From Arctopsyche grandis (taxonomy: Eukaryota > Arthropoda > Insecta > Trichoptera > Hydropsychidae), in contig NC_135362.1 of the NCBI RefSeq assembly GCF_051622035.1, positions 16,033,501-16,097,500 on the forward strand: a stretch of 64,000 nt of DNA, given 5' to 3'. Made by a program: the position numbers and the translations under genes. Positions 45,660-61,500 of the stretch are shown one piece after another. Under the pieces are notes generated by a model, which ran no database searches, had not been told where the DNA came from, and worked only from the letters and a program-made list of their open reading frames with translations. Position 1 is the stretch's first letter; each line of letters starts with the position of its first letter.

Positions 45660-48575
45660 TAAATTTATTTATGTAAAATGAGTACACATTTGAGATTCAA
45701 TGTAATATGTATAGAATAAAAATAACCAATTCGACTATTTATTGAGATTTTAATGGTAGGACAATAATTAAATTTGCAAAAAAAATTATCACAATGAACG
45801 ATATGAATTTACCTTGATCAGTATATTCAATGTTTGAATGGAACACAACAAATATATATAAATATAACATATATAAAAACAACACATTGCAATTTCGTAT
45901 TTATACTAATATGTAATATTAAGAATATAAGAAAATGGTAATTTTAAATAAAGATAAATATAAAAATGTATTTGTGCTGTCAATTTGTGTGCTATGATAA
46001 TATGTATCAATGTGCGGAACGGAAGACTCGTTTTTTTTATAAATTTAATTTAATAATTACATTTGAGACAATTGTTACACAAAAATTAAAAATATGAGTG
46101 GGCACACATAATAATGTTTCGCTGAAAAGTATAAATGCAGAGAAACAACACTAGCACGAGTGTAATTTGGCCAATCAAATGACACTACAATATAGCACAC
46201 ATCAAATGAAATTAAAAATATAAATTGGATAATGTAGCACTTAAGAAAAAATATGAATAGTGTTTTGTTCATATGAAAAAGATATATCGAATATCTTTCG
46301 GTAAATCCAATAGAATGTAGAAAACTAATGATTATGATAGAATTCTAGAGCTTTGAAAAATAATCTTGTTTTTTATTTAAATTATACCTAATTTATCTTA
46401 CAAACATCTATTCCAGCATTCACATTGGTCAAAAAGAATTACATTTTTATTCACACACTAAAATATGACACAGTATTAGAGAGATTTTTATTTAGTCATG
46501 GAGATTTATGAGTAATGGCAGCAATTTGCCAGTGCTACTTTGATCTAAAATAAGCCATTGAAAAACTATACAATCCCTGTAACTATGAAAATAACATTGG
46601 CATATTTTCTTAATAAAAAAAAAATGCTTAGAATAGTTAGGTTTACATTACATTAACTGGATATGTCACATTAACTTTCCATCGTATCAAGAGATAATCT
46701 CATATTTTTCACATTAAAATTAAATATTACTAATAAATTTAAAGAAAAAAAATAATAGAGTAATAGAGATGTTTTGTACGAATTCGAACATTAGATTTTA
46801 CTTTCTGACACAAAAGTAAACGATTTTAATTAAGAATAAAATAAAATTTTAATTGTAAGAATACAGTAATTCACAACTTTGAGTATTGATACGTATCATT
46901 TTAAACATGAGCTATGAAAATCATCTCTAAAATATATTATCAAACAACAAATATTACTTCAATTCTTACATTATGTACATGTAGTCATATCATTTAATAT
47001 TATCGTTACATTTAAAGACTATATTTAACAAATGATAAAATTTTGTTCATTTTTGCTCGATCGAAACATTTACAAAATTATTTGCGTATTATATGGCTGT
47101 GAGTAAACTGAAATGTTATGTGAATTGTTGACTATCAATTCAATAATTAAACAAAAAATTGAACACAAATAATAATTACGAAAATTGTACAATAAAAACA
47201 TATTTGGTATCCCATAATGATAAATTAATACAATAAGACCTCGAGTCTGTAGCATGAAATTATATAGATGATATTTGGGAAGTTCGAAGATATTGTAGGT
47301 AGAAGGCAAAAACAATTCAACGTGAACATCATTTAATATACGAGGAAATGAAAAAAAAAAGTTTTCATAAAAATTCAAATTTGAATCGAAATTTAATGTT
47401 TGCAATTCACAGCAAAATTAAACAACAATCACAGAAAAAACGCTAAAATAAATATCTAAACGTAATTTCAGAATGCATTGTGATTGATAAATCTTAGAAA
47501 AGAGGTCTTATTAATAGGAAATTTAATAATTATAATAATAATAAAATAATTACAACAAAGTATGATGCTAACGTAAGTTTAAATAAAAATGAGGATTTTT
47601 AACAGTACAAAAAATTAGCTGTCTATCACTTGATACAGAATTCCATAGTAGCCTAAAATGACTCACATTGAGAAATAACTATAAAAAGACTGGTTACTAT
47701 TATAAATATATAATTTATAGCCTATTTTTCTATGAAATAGAAGAACCGATATGTCGAGCCCCAAAACAGAGGGACAGATATTTAATTTAAATCTAAAACC
47801 TATGTGGATCAAAATAGATGATAAAGCTATAAAACAAAAATGATCAACTTGTATTTGGTGAGATGATGCACGGCAGACAACCTTCAATAGCATGCTAATA
47901 AATTTTTACACAATTATTTTTAAATAATGCTATCCGTTAAAATAACACACTACGAGAGAAAAGTATTTTCATGGATTTAGATAATGTATTATACAAAAGA
48001 AACTGTTTTTTTTTTAAATTTTAAAATGAGATTAAAACACATTAAATTTATTTTTACTAGTTGTATAATAATTCTGAATTAAATTGTAACTAGTACATGC
48101 ATCACCACCTAGCTGCCGTCATCATGTAACGTAAATTGTTAGTCTTCTTTACAAATTAAAATGTAATTATTAGTAATCACTTTGGTATAAAATATCATTA
48201 ACAGTTGATGCAATCTCGTTTACGTTTTACAAACTTATTATAATATGCAATATACAATTGGGAGGCAATACTGCCGCACATTTGAAGGAGTAATTTTTGT
48301 TATTGACATCGGTAACAGTTAAAAATACACTTCCAAAACTTAGACGTAGATGCTGCATCCCGCTTTCATTGACTGGTTAAATTGTTACACTGTAAGATTA
48401 ACCTTCAAACTTGATGATATATTTGTACCATGGATTATATTATGTAAAATATATTTTTTCTTTCATAATATAACAAGCATCTTTATAGATGAAAATAGGA
48501 GTTCCTTGAGTAAACTTACATAATTACTTTTTCATAATAAGTCATGGATATTTTACATTTTGGCATTTAAGGAAG
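45660..48575 (-). other. Probable Rbfox 3'UTR
   Basis: About 2.9 kb of AT-rich sequence after the Rbfox stop, free of clear transposons, ending where the repeat-rich zone begins. A minus-strand AATAAA (TTTATTTATG at about 45665) is a possible end. Rbfox genes often have long 3'UTRs. Inferred. Confidence 0.35.
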
Positions 48576-51500
48576 TCAATATGGGGTGAACCTGTTGTAA
48601 CCACTTCTATACATCGTGGCCTGAAAAAAAAAATCATAGTTAGAAATAGTAGGAATATGGATGGATTATAATGTACAGTGGCGCATTAAGCAATTGAATT
48701 CTTAAATTGCATGTATGTAATTATAAGAAACTTACTTCCACTGCATATTCTCGAATAAAGGTCAATTAAAAAATTAAAGATTCAATTCCATGTGTGTTCA
48801 ATACTATATAATATAATGGAACATCCACATATGTATGTATGTACGTACATATGTAAAATTTGCATGTTGCACAGAAAAAAATTGTAAACTTGACTGTCGA
48901 CTAAGTGGTTATTATTAAATTAATTAAAAATAATTTTTCTTAGCCTGTGTATTAAATACTTTTACTTAAATGCGCCACTGGCAGTTAAATTATCTTACCC
49001 CATAACCAGGAACTGGACCTATACCGTGACTTAAGTAAGGGTCTGTGTACTCTCGACTGTATCTAGAAAAATAAAAGATAAATATATTTAATAATGAATT
49101 CCTCAGTATATGAATTCATTGAAGGAAATATGGGTTTTTGTAAATATATATTTTTAGTATACCCAGCTACAGCTGCGTAACTCGCTACGGGCTGTGCGCT
49201 ATAAGCTGCTCGTGCGACGGCAGTGAAATTAGCTGCTGCTAAGCCTGCAGGAGTAGATGCCAATGGGGCTTTTAGTAGAGGAGCTGCTGCCGCTGCCAGG
49301 CCTGCTGCAGCCTATGTAACATGAAAATAAACATTAAAAGTCAATAGGAAACAAATTACACCAATGTTATATACACATAATTGAAGTGACGCGTTATCAA
49401 AATTCAGTCATCAGATAGAAAAATGCCAAGGAGAAAATAAATGTCAAAAGCGAACAGGACAAACAATGATGTATAATAATACATTTATATTGGAGGAACA
49501 ATGCGAGAACAGAACTGCATTGATTGAATCGAGATTTCATCCTGTCGAAAAATAACAATCTGGATTTGTGAAATTCGATACCTATATGCGTATTTATTTA
49601 TAAATAAATAAACAATTGAGTGAATAAGATGATATAATAATTCATGTGTTGATTGGTCATAAAAAAATATTTTTAATGTCAAAAATGGGTTTATATGTAT
49701 GTATGTATTACATATATTCAGAAATACCCCAGCGTCTAAATGGCAAAATCATTATATGTATCTGTTGGTTAATATTTATCGTTAGTTGATTTAGAAAATT
49801 GAATATATGAAAACAGAAAATGATAATCCTTGGGTAAACAAAGAAACATGTAAACAAGGGAGTTATTGCTTCTCCATATCAAATTTGTTTTCATTTTACA
49901 ATGTGAGTGTTAGTGTTGAATAAACGAATGCATTTTAAAACGAATATTATTATCAAGATAATATTACAAAATATTTCTATAGACAAATATATTTTATTTT
50001 AAATATACGTATAGAAAGATATTTATTATTTCGTAAAAAATTGCAACATTGAAACGGTTCAAAAAAAACAACAAAAAAAAAAAACAATAGAATATTGTAT
50101 ACATTGAGAAATAAGATTAATTGGTAATATTGAACAGCCATTCATTTAAAAAATAAAATTAATGAAAACAAATAACAATAAAATTTCAACAACTATAGTT
50201 TCTCTTCATGCGCCTAAGCCGTAAGTGACCGTCGCAATTGAATTTGTTATTAAATCGGAAGATATGGATGCACAACAAAATATTGAAGGCAGTTTTGTTT
50301 GCTAAATATGGATTTCAAAATGACGAGAGATTAAAAGTCAAGTGGATATAACAATCAAAACGAATATACCTTATTATTAAAAAAAATGTATAAAAACAAT
50401 ACTCACAAACGTAATGATGTCGATATTTCGTGATATAATGGGGTTAATCTTCTCTTTTGTTTTGTAAAATGAAAAAGACAGCAAAACCCAATTGACATAT
50501 AAAATGTTACACACATGGTCTGAAATTAAGCTGAACTAATTTTCCAATATTTTGTAATAAGAAAGTAGTTTTTTTTATGATCTAATAGGCATGCTGATCG
50601 ATAATAAAAAAGATCAAACAAGAGTAATGAATGAAGCAATACCTCCCGATAATACATCATGCATTAATTTTGGTTTCATTAAAAAATATAATTAGTGTAT
50701 ATTACACAAAAGAGGTGATCAAATAGAACATGTATTTATGGATATACACCAAGAAAATATATGTCTTGGTTATATTGATAAATTAAAAAAAGAACAATAA
50801 TCATTTATCTTTCCAAAGAAAATTTTAACTACCTATGTAAAAACAAACCGAAGAAAATGTGTACGTGTTTAATGAAAAATAAATAAAAAAAATTACAAAT
50901 TGTGAATTTTGAAAAGCAGACAAAATATTTATACTCAATAATGCATACACGTAATAAAATAAGTGGTTTCAAAATGATCCCGTACACAATGAAGAATTAA
51001 TAAGAAGATTATTGTGTACACAAACAAATTTAACTATCGTTATGAACTTCTGAAGGTGTGATGTCAAAAACTTGCGAACTATGCGCATATTGGAGATGAG
51101 TCTTGACAAAAAATAAAAGATTGAAAAACGATTATGACAACTTTTAAAAATATTCTAGGTGTGAGATAATTTGTTGTTAGTAGGTAAATTGAATTACTAC
51201 AAATAGACTATGAACTATGAGGAAACTACCAATTGGTCAAATACAATTTCAGATGTGCCATTGTACTTTGATGCATCTGAGTGATTGCAGTAATAATACA
51301 TATAACATATATTTTTAGTCACAGTGAAAAAAAAAACAAAAGAAAAACAAAATGGTGAACCACCTAACAATACGATAAAGCACAACAAATAATTTATTAT
51401 TGATAAATCCCACAATTAATCATAATTCCACCAAAGATTCCAATTTTTATTGTTTAACAAACGGAAGTGAATGGAAATGTGCAGCTTTTGCCAATACAGT

Positions 51501-54500
51501 AGGTATAGCTATATATGCGGGACAAATCTCGTACAATACTTGTATAAACACATAACCGTGGCACAAGTACAATATCTACAGGTAAGTAAGCATGATTCAA
51601 AAAGAAAGCATTAGCAAACAAATTTTATCTGACGACGTTACCTCCACGACGGGCTTGGCGGCCTGGAACAAGAATTATTATGCTTCGAAAAAATATTTTA
51701 CCCATTTACATATATTCTTAAGTATCATTGGACAAAAGAATTTACAACATGGATGCAATTCTATAAACGGAGTAGTTTCACGCAATGTAAATTGAAGACA
51801 TTGTTATTTGTAAGGATAATAAAATCAAAAGCCTAGGATTATATTGATTAATAGGACTACTCCACATATAAAAATAATCCACAGTATAATAAACAAAACA
51901 AAAAAATAACAAAAATTATGATGATGGTTAAAACGAAAAATAATCAGAATTATTTTTCCAAATGTTTTAAAAGATTGTTGATTTATACACTATAAACGTT
52001 AATTTATTACTAATTAAACTAGTGAGATTCGTGTATCCCCTAACTCACATCAACACATTCATACGTCTCGATTTTTCATATGGAAATAATAAGCGAAGAT
52101 TTTTACCTGTATTCTATAATTAGGATCCGCTGCGGCTGCTAGGTAGGGGTCATAGTAAATGCTGTAGATAGAAAAATGGAAATTACAATGTTGTTCGAAA
52201 AATCAATAAAATAAAACTACAAAATTTATTTAAGTTACAGTAAGAGCCACAATTGAGAAATAGATTTACTTTAAAAATCGGCTCAAAAATAATTAATTTA
52301 AAATCAATATCAACTACCATCAAAATTTAAACAAACTAATTGATTTTAACATGAATTATGTAATAAAGTTGAAATATGGAACGAGTCTAATGCTAAGAAT
52401 GCATTACACACGTGATGTTTTGCAGATGAATGAGTGAAATATTGGTATACTAATATTGAAATATGATAAATAATGCTGCGTGATATTGAAAAAATTTAAT
52501 ATAGCATGATTTTAGTTTAAGACGCATATATTGAAGAATTTTGATCATTAAAATTTAGTTTAAATCTTATATTAATATAGAACATCAATTAACCGAAATG
52601 TATTTTACTTACATAGACAATAAAGTAATTCTATCTGAAATAAACGCTAAATTTTCTAAAAGAAACTGTAGTAATAAAGAGATTAAAACGGAAAGCAATA
52701 AATTTTTTAATTAATATTTATGAACATTATATATTAAATAGAAGCAAAATTAGTGAATGCAATATTATAAATTCATACTGAGATCAACATGTATTTACAA
52801 GGTTACAAAAATAAAACAAACTACAAAATACATTCCCAAAAAATACATGCTGAAACATTAAAATGTTTTAAAAAAGTATTAACAACAAATTTTAACGTTA
52901 AATATTCAATGTTAGATAAAAATAACTACATACATAAATTATGTGGAGGGAAAAAAATGAGATGAATATTTGAGAATTGACACATCATGCATTAAAAAAA
53001 CAGCACATTGTACTAATACGCTATTTCCTGGAATTATAGATAATAATATATAACATTTTGTTTTTTTACAAAAATATGAATGTGTTTGCTAAAAAGAACG
53101 AAATAAAAAGTGCAATTTAATTTTACAATCAAAATCGTTTCATCATCGAAATACATATGTATGACTTCTGTAAGAAATGGAACAATTGCTTGGTGTATTT
53201 TGTGTTACTAAACAAATAAGAATGTTGTAATGGAGTATCAATCAACAAGTGATAAAAAAAATTGGTATAGACTAAATTTGAAATACAATTTTGTTTCATA
53301 GACTTTCATAAACAATCTTTCGAAATGTAAATTTTTGATATAAATAGTATAATATTGTATATATAAGAGAATGATTTGTTTTGGATGTGTGATGAGTGTA
53401 CTTACGTATGATAAGGTTGCAAAGTTGCAGTCAATGGAGTAGTGTGACGAGCGAATGCAGCAGCAGTCGGGGCTTGGGTGACTGGGGCAGCAGGGGATGG
53501 GGCAGCACCGGGAGAGGCAGGGAAGTGCGCAAGGGCTGCAGCACGACTCAGCGGCACGTGCCGCCCTCGATGCACGGCCACCCCTCTTAGGGCCGCCGCT
53601 ACATGCACAACAACACACACAAAATGCAATATGGCTACCATTTCATCTCACTAACGGGCGGCCACTGCTGCTCTCGGTTAAAATTAAAATTACAGAGAAA
53701 GCGTCACGCATCGCCCTTCACCTATCATGCTCAACTTAAACGAATATTAAAAATAAACTAAATAAAAACGGTAAAAAACGAGACGATATTAAAATGCTAG
53801 TCTCCGCCAAGTCGTGCACACAAAGCTATTAGATGATTAAAAATAAACCAACGACATCAAAGGTAATAAAAAGTGCTCCAATGTACGCGCACTTAATTGA
53901 CACACACACAGAGAGAGAGAGAGACACACGTATTGTATTTCTATTTATTATATATTATGTTTCATATATGTATGTATGTACACCGATTGATTGTCATTCA
54001 TTGAGCACCGTTTCATTACCCTTAAAATCACATCTTGCAGTGTGAATCTAAAAATAGGCAATGTTAGATCAGTTAGATAAATATATGAAAAATAGTACAC
54101 AGGAAAAACTTGTGCAATCCCGAGCGACAGTTACACGATTGGTGATGAAAAATTAGAAAACTACTACAAGTAACAAAGATGTTTAGGGATGCTGCGTTAA
54201 TGGGCGGATAGGCGATACCTCCTCCGTTGAGCCGCGTGCCGGGGCGTGAGCACGATTGAGGGCGTCGCGGGGGACGGGGGAGCGAGCCAGGGCCACGTCA
54301 CGCCTGAGACTCGAAGTCCTACTGACACACAACCACCCACTCACATACTGACTAAGTGCTCACATAAATTACTCGTGTGTTCGTGTTCGTGTGTGAGTGA
54401 ATTTTCATTTTCATTTAATGCGGCCACTTATGTAATTATCATTAAAAACAAAAATTTATATTCACTATAGTCATTTTCATTTTATCTATTTCTTCATTGA

Positions 54501-57500
54501 AATGGATGTCATGAAAAGTATCAACTTATCTTTTTATTTGTCTATTGATGTATAGTACTTTTGATCTCAAACATAAAATACACAACGAGTCAAAACAATC
54601 ACATTTAATTAATTATGATGGAGAATCCGCTGTTGAGCAAGTTTTTTCACTTTTTTTTTGGTCATAAAACGCGTTTTGCAGATTCCCATTTATCCAGTGA
54701 TGTAATTTATTCTTTGAATTGAGTGAAAAGCATTATTGTACATTTGAAAACGAAAAGGAAACTGAACTGCAGTTGAAAAAATGTGATAAAACAAGTTTAG
54801 ATTAATCGCTACGTGATATATGTATATACGTACGTATTCAAACATTCTCTAATACAAAAACAGATAAATTTAAATCATAGTATGTATGGAAGCTTTCAAT
54901 AATTAGCTAAAATAAAGTATGAGATCTATCGATAATTTCTTAAATTTTTTTATCATAATTCTTTCAAAATGCTATATAACTATATAAACATAGCTTAAGT
55001 TTCATCTTATACTAATCTATGTATAATAAAACAAATAAATATGGTAAAAAGTATTATCATGTCAAAAACATATTGTTTCTCTATTAGAATATCATTATAA
55101 TGTGTACACTCAAACAGAAACCATAATAAATTGTGCTGTAAGTTCTATCAACAAAGAAGAAGATAAGAAACACTTTTAACATTCAACCAAATATTTGACA
55201 AATTAAACTGAAAGCGTGTGTACGATTGAACAGTGAATTGATACACAGACGTATATCACATTTGTCTTTTTTGGTATTTTGTAATATATTTAATACAAGA
55301 TTTTCAATTACAATAGCATGATAAACGAATAAACACTATTTAATAAATATAAAGTTCAGACTTTTGACAAAAAACAAAACACATTGATAAGAAATGGCAG
55401 CATTTACTGTGTAACAAATTTATTACTGGCATTCATGGCAGAATCACTCAAAAAGAATTAACATGCCATCAATATTTTAATCAAATATGCCTATTTCCAT
55501 AACCAATGTACTAGCATGTGGATATAATATATATATATATATATATTTTTTTATTAAATTAAGAAATGAATAACACATACCTTCTGGCCATTGAACGCAC
55601 ACTGTAACAAAAAAGAGTACTTTAGTTGTGTGAAAATAATTGAGTTGAAATATCACGAAAATATAATTTTACAATGAAAATGTAGAATCATATGCAAATA
55701 TAAATTATGATTTAGTTATTGGTGTATTAAAATATATCAGTAGGACATTCTAACATATAGTATATTTATTATGTATTTGTAAAACATATAAAATACAATA
55801 TAGATTTTACACGATCATACATACACATACAAATAGGCACTGTAATAATTTCAGCAATTGAAAATAATAATAAAAAAAAGGAACAATAAACATTGCCAGA
55901 AAATAAGAACAAACAGATCACTTTCGAGAAAGAAGCGTTGATGAAAGTTTGGTGAGAGTGTTATGTTTATAACACTAAAAAGGAAACAAGAAACACATTT
56001 ATTGGAAAGAAATAAAATTTGGCTAACAATTATAATATATATATACATATATATAAACATTGCTAAGTTCAATGTATGTTACGATTATAATATAACATAC
56101 AAATTTAAAATATCTCTCACCTAATGCTGACATCGATTGATTCCTAGTCAGTAATACTGAATAAACCAAATAAATATGGATATAGTAATCGTCATAGTTT
56201 TATTGCTTTGTTTCTGAAGTTTGATTTTTAAGTCACCGGATTGACTAAAGCTGATTCTGAAGCTTAATTTTCTTAAGTTGAAAGACCATAATTATAAATA
56301 TAGAATTTATGTGGTAAAATATAACTTACCATTAGGTACTGTGGTAGGTTTCTTCGTTTGGACCCGGGCAGTAGCATTGTTCACCTAACGTAAACATTTA
56401 AGAGGAGTATCAGATACCGTAAATGATGATTTAATATATTTATTGTGTATATCAATATATTGATTTCAAAAGAATGAAAAAATAATGTAAATAATTAAAA
56501 AAAGAGGCATATACATATTTGCTTCAAAAATCAAAACTAAAAGCACAAAGTGTATCGTTTATTTATAACGGTATCTAAAAAGTATATTGATATCGAAATA
56601 CGATTAATTTTAGCAATGGAAATAAATCTACTAATGTAATAAATATATAATTATATTATAAATACGAGTTTATTTTGATTATTCACGATTTGGTGATGTG
56701 ATACAATACCTAACAAAATTGAGAGAATCTTTAGTAAAATCATGCATCATGATACTTGTTAAGATATTTATGTAAATTAACTGCTAATCTATTTTTTTAT
56801 TGTAATAAAATTTGATTTCGAAAATTGGAAAAGAAAAATCTGACTGAAAATTTGATTTTAGCTAATGGTTAAATTAAAATTGGAACAAAAAATGTAGGTG
56901 GTTACTAGTGAAAAGAAAAATTCAACTTAAAATTAGTTTCAAAGATAACAGTTATATTTCAAAAGAGAAAAATTTATCTTCCTATTTGACATTCACTCAA
57001 TTTCGTAGAGTAAGTACACTTTAATCTTTAAATTGATAGCTAATATGTATATGCTGTTAAAAAAACAAAAAATATATTATTGTCTTTTAGGCAAATAATT
57101 ATTTCATTATAAAATAATGATATCAAACGGATTTACAATTTGGAAATGATTTTTTTGTGACAGTATTTTAACCAAAAGGACAATAACATTATTTATATTA
57201 TATGTATGTATATGTAATAATAATAGATAATATTTTTGAAAATCTTAATCACGTGGAATCGAACCACTGTGATGATGCTAATATCAATGTACAATGACAA
57301 TAATTGATTAAATAAAATATAGATTTACTTTTACTATTACCCACAAAAGTATCAATAAGTTTCTGAGTGTGAAAAATTGAATTATATTTAGAATTAATTT
57401 GATTCCAACATATAACAATTATTATGAAACTGCATGAGAGCTCTCAAGTCTTACCTCACTTCCATCCAGGTGGTTAAAGTTCGTTCTACAATCTCTCTCT

Positions 57501-58415
57501 CTCACAACCTTTTTATCATCGGCACTTTAATATAGCCGTCTAGAGAGTGAAGGGATAACACAAAAATATGATATATTTTTGAAGGCTTAATATTATCAAC
57601 AAGAAAAGACTTGAATATCAGACGACTCTAAGAGGTCTGATATCCAGATCAAAAAAAAATTAAAAATACATATACTAAAACCACATTGCATTTGTGAAGA
57701 TTCTCCAGAGACAGAAAATCTTTACACATACAATGTGAAGGATCATATGAATTAGGTGGGTAAGGATGTATTCTGCAGTCTGTAGTACACCAACCTTGAG
57801 GTGTATTACAAGTAAATTATGTTATCAAAAAAATTTGCAGCCGATAAAACATTAGTAGGAATTTAAAAAAAGATGTGAAGAAAGCAATGATCATTTGGAA
57901 TAATATGTAAATATATATATATAAGTCACGGGCACGGTGTGTCTACAGAGCAGAAGGGGAAAGGTTGGGATTGGGAGGTTATTACAAGTTAAGTGCTACC
58001 ACAGATGGTAAATCATAGAGATCATGCACACCTCTATTTTCCTGCCCTCAACCACGGTGCCGTGAAGTCTCTCTCGTGCGCGCTCCGCATCACCACTATT
58101 TGCGAATGTAACAAAACCGAATCCCTGCATGCAAGACAGACAAAACATGCATTAAAAACAGCGTCGCTCAAAAAACAACGTGCAACAAAAATTAACATGT
58201 ATGCATCGCATATTGTATTGGAAAGGTTTCATGTATTTAGAAATTGCACTTTGAGCGTACGTTACATTTTATAATAAGCATTTGAGGTCTAAACACATTA
58301 AACAAATGATAAACAAGGTGCTTTTTCCGATGAACTATAATTACAGTCCTAATACTGATGGAGTCCACCATTTACAATGTATTTAAAGCATCTGGGTTTA
58401 AAACTATGTGATATG

Positions 58416-58474
<59 letters not shown>

Positions 58475-58475
58475 T

Positions 58476-58552
<77 letters not shown>

Positions 58553-61500
58553 ACTATATTAACTACCAATATATTTTCGAGACCACAACAACCAGATGAC
58601 ACGCCAAGCACATATCTAACCTTAAGCAGAAAGATTCAATACTAAGGAAGACGTACCACTCAAGTGAGAACAAATGAAAGATACATCATACGTTGAAGAG
58701 ATTAGATTGAAGAAAATTAATTACATACACCAAAAAAAATAAAAAAATAAAAAAAATTCAACACTTCCATTATTAAAGATTTAAGATGAATAAAACAATT
58801 CAGCAAACTAATAGCAGACTCCATCATATAATTACAAAATTACAAAAATAATTAGCAGCACTTTTTGTGAAATTTCTGTTTTAAAAAACCATTGTTCAAT
58901 GTACTTATACATTTTTAATCTTGGCATCAGATGAAAGATTAATTCATTTGTAATTTCAATATCATCAGAAACTTACCATGTAATATACATAAAAAAACTT
59001 AAGTAAATTTATAACATTATCAGGTGTTAAGCAGCTAGTTCAAAACTATAGAGAGAGAAAGTGATAATGATTAATTATAGCATGATCACAAATTATAAGC
59101 ACTTCCTTTTACCGAGTGGCATATAAAAACAGTACGTATTAATTACGCAATATTCAAAATAAGTAACAGGTCATTTGCCAAGAACTGATACTACAGAAGC
59201 TGTGATCCAAGCCACATTCAAGTATGTACAAAATTTGGGTGCTAAAGTTATACTACACTGAAAATCGATCAACATTACAGATATAATATATAAATGTATT
59301 TTAGTAATTGCAATATTTTCAACAGTTTTAATAAATGAATAAATTAAACATGCCTCTGAGTATCTCAGTACTAGAATGGCTTAAATGCATAACTAATCAC
59401 ACACAGGGCCTATCTTATGTACAGGCAGACGAGGATGCGCCTATGGCCAACAATATACAGAAATTTTGTTTTTTTTCTACAGAAATTTAATAAGTCAAAA
59501 AGTATTTTCTATTTGGTGCAACATTTTTACTGCATAGTACATAAAAAGGGATAATTTAAATACACAGCCCGTAAACACCAAAAGATAGGCTCTGATCACA
59601 CACAATATAATAGTATTGGGAAAAAAGAATTTTGAACCTGCTTAAAGTACATTTTAAACATGATATCAAATTTTATTGAGTTAATTGAAAATTAAGTTTT
59701 CACAATTCTAGAAATTAATTGTTAACATTTGTCAAATTTATTAAAGTGAGTGCAAAAAGTGTCATACTTGAGTAATTTTATCTAAGTTATAGAAAAAAAA
59801 TACTTCCATCAAACGTTGTTTTAATTCAAGCGGACAGTAGTGTACAATGTTTATTGTAATCAGAAAGAAAATGATAATAAAATATTACTTGACAATATGA
59901 CAGATTTGATTGCATATTCAAAAAAATAAATAATAATGAATTATAGTGATTAAGCACGGGATTTATATAAGAAATAATGCAACAACACAATTCACTATAC
60001 TTATACAGGAACACGAGTTGCGAAAAATTTTCTAAAATATGATAATTATACCTATTACGAAAACAATGTTTAAACACAAAATATAAAACATCCAACTCTA
60101 AGGTGCAGAAAATCCCAATCAATATGCAATTTTTAAAATTATTAATTGCAGTATTTGCTTAACGTAACACTATGCAATTTGAATTGACAGTAGCGTAAAA
60201 TGCCTCTTTAGAATTTTACTGCACATACACCTATTTCTCTATTTATATTTCTAAAGGAGTTGTGGTGACCGCAGGTAATGAAAATTAATTAAAAAATATC
60301 ATTTAAATGGCATGAAAGATAAAGATCATTGTGTTTCAAATGATAAATTAACTTTTTTCCAAGTATTAATCAAGGATTATAAGAATTGCATCAATGAGGA
60401 AAGATTAAAATAAAAAGTAGATAAAGAATCCAAAGAAAAAAAAAATAAGAAAGTTCTAACACTTACAAACTGATTGCATTAAGCTGATCTAAAACAACAA
60501 TTAAGTTATTTATAACAAAAGCAATATAATAACAACATTGTTAGTTAGTCAAGTGCAAAGATGTATTTTCATACAACAACGTAACTAGAATTAAATACAT
60601 TTACTGATTGTTATAAACATACATTTAAAAATTCTAATTTGATGAATAATGTAAGTTAAAAGTTTGTTAAAAAACTAACATTAATCAAGAGCAGTTTGTG
60701 ATAAAAAGCTTTTCAAGAAAAAAGCAGAGAGACTTGTGCTATAAAAAAATTACTATTCATTAATTATGTATACCGATAAAAATTCACATTTCCATATTAA
60801 ATCTATTAAATAATTAGGGTAAATACAGTTTGAATTATCGATTAAATTAAAATACATATAAATAGAAAAATATATATATGAGGCATCTGACACTGCATGA
60901 CGGTGTAGCTATGTTTTTATTCAAAAGAATAAAAGGTAACTGTATTAACAAAGGAGCACGGATAACTAAGGTGAATTACCAAAAATTTCACAAGGAAAGC
61001 GGTAACATTAAGCAAAACAATCCAATCAATATGAAAATATTTAAATATTCAGAAAAAAACGAAAAGAAATAAAATAAAATAGGCAGAATCAAAAAGTGAC
61101 AATATGTGATTGGGAGATTATCACACATTTGCAAATTCATTATTAAGCGGATTATGTAGGAAGTATTTTTTTCAAAATGGCTCGAATATATAAATATATA
61201 TATTTACAAACAAAAAATAAAATAGTAATACATATTTTATATAAACTTGAAAAAATATTGGGATCATTAAAGATATAATAATGAAGACATGTCTTTGAAA
61301 AATAAGTGGTAAAAAAAATTTACTTTCTGAGAAATATTCATCAAATTTTGTAAAACAGTTATAAATATACAAAAGCATGTCCTCGCACTTTTCATATAAT
61401 ATATATAGAAAATAATTTTTAAGTTCATTTTGAAATTTTTAAAATCATAATTATAAATATTCGTTTACTGCTGCATATGTTTCAAAATATATCAGTTAAA

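Noticed and set aside
57430-57540. Possible extra Rbfox exon with donor GAG|GTAAGACTTG
   Set aside because: A strong donor, but stops occur in the incoming frame and there is no homology; at most a cryptic or poison exon.
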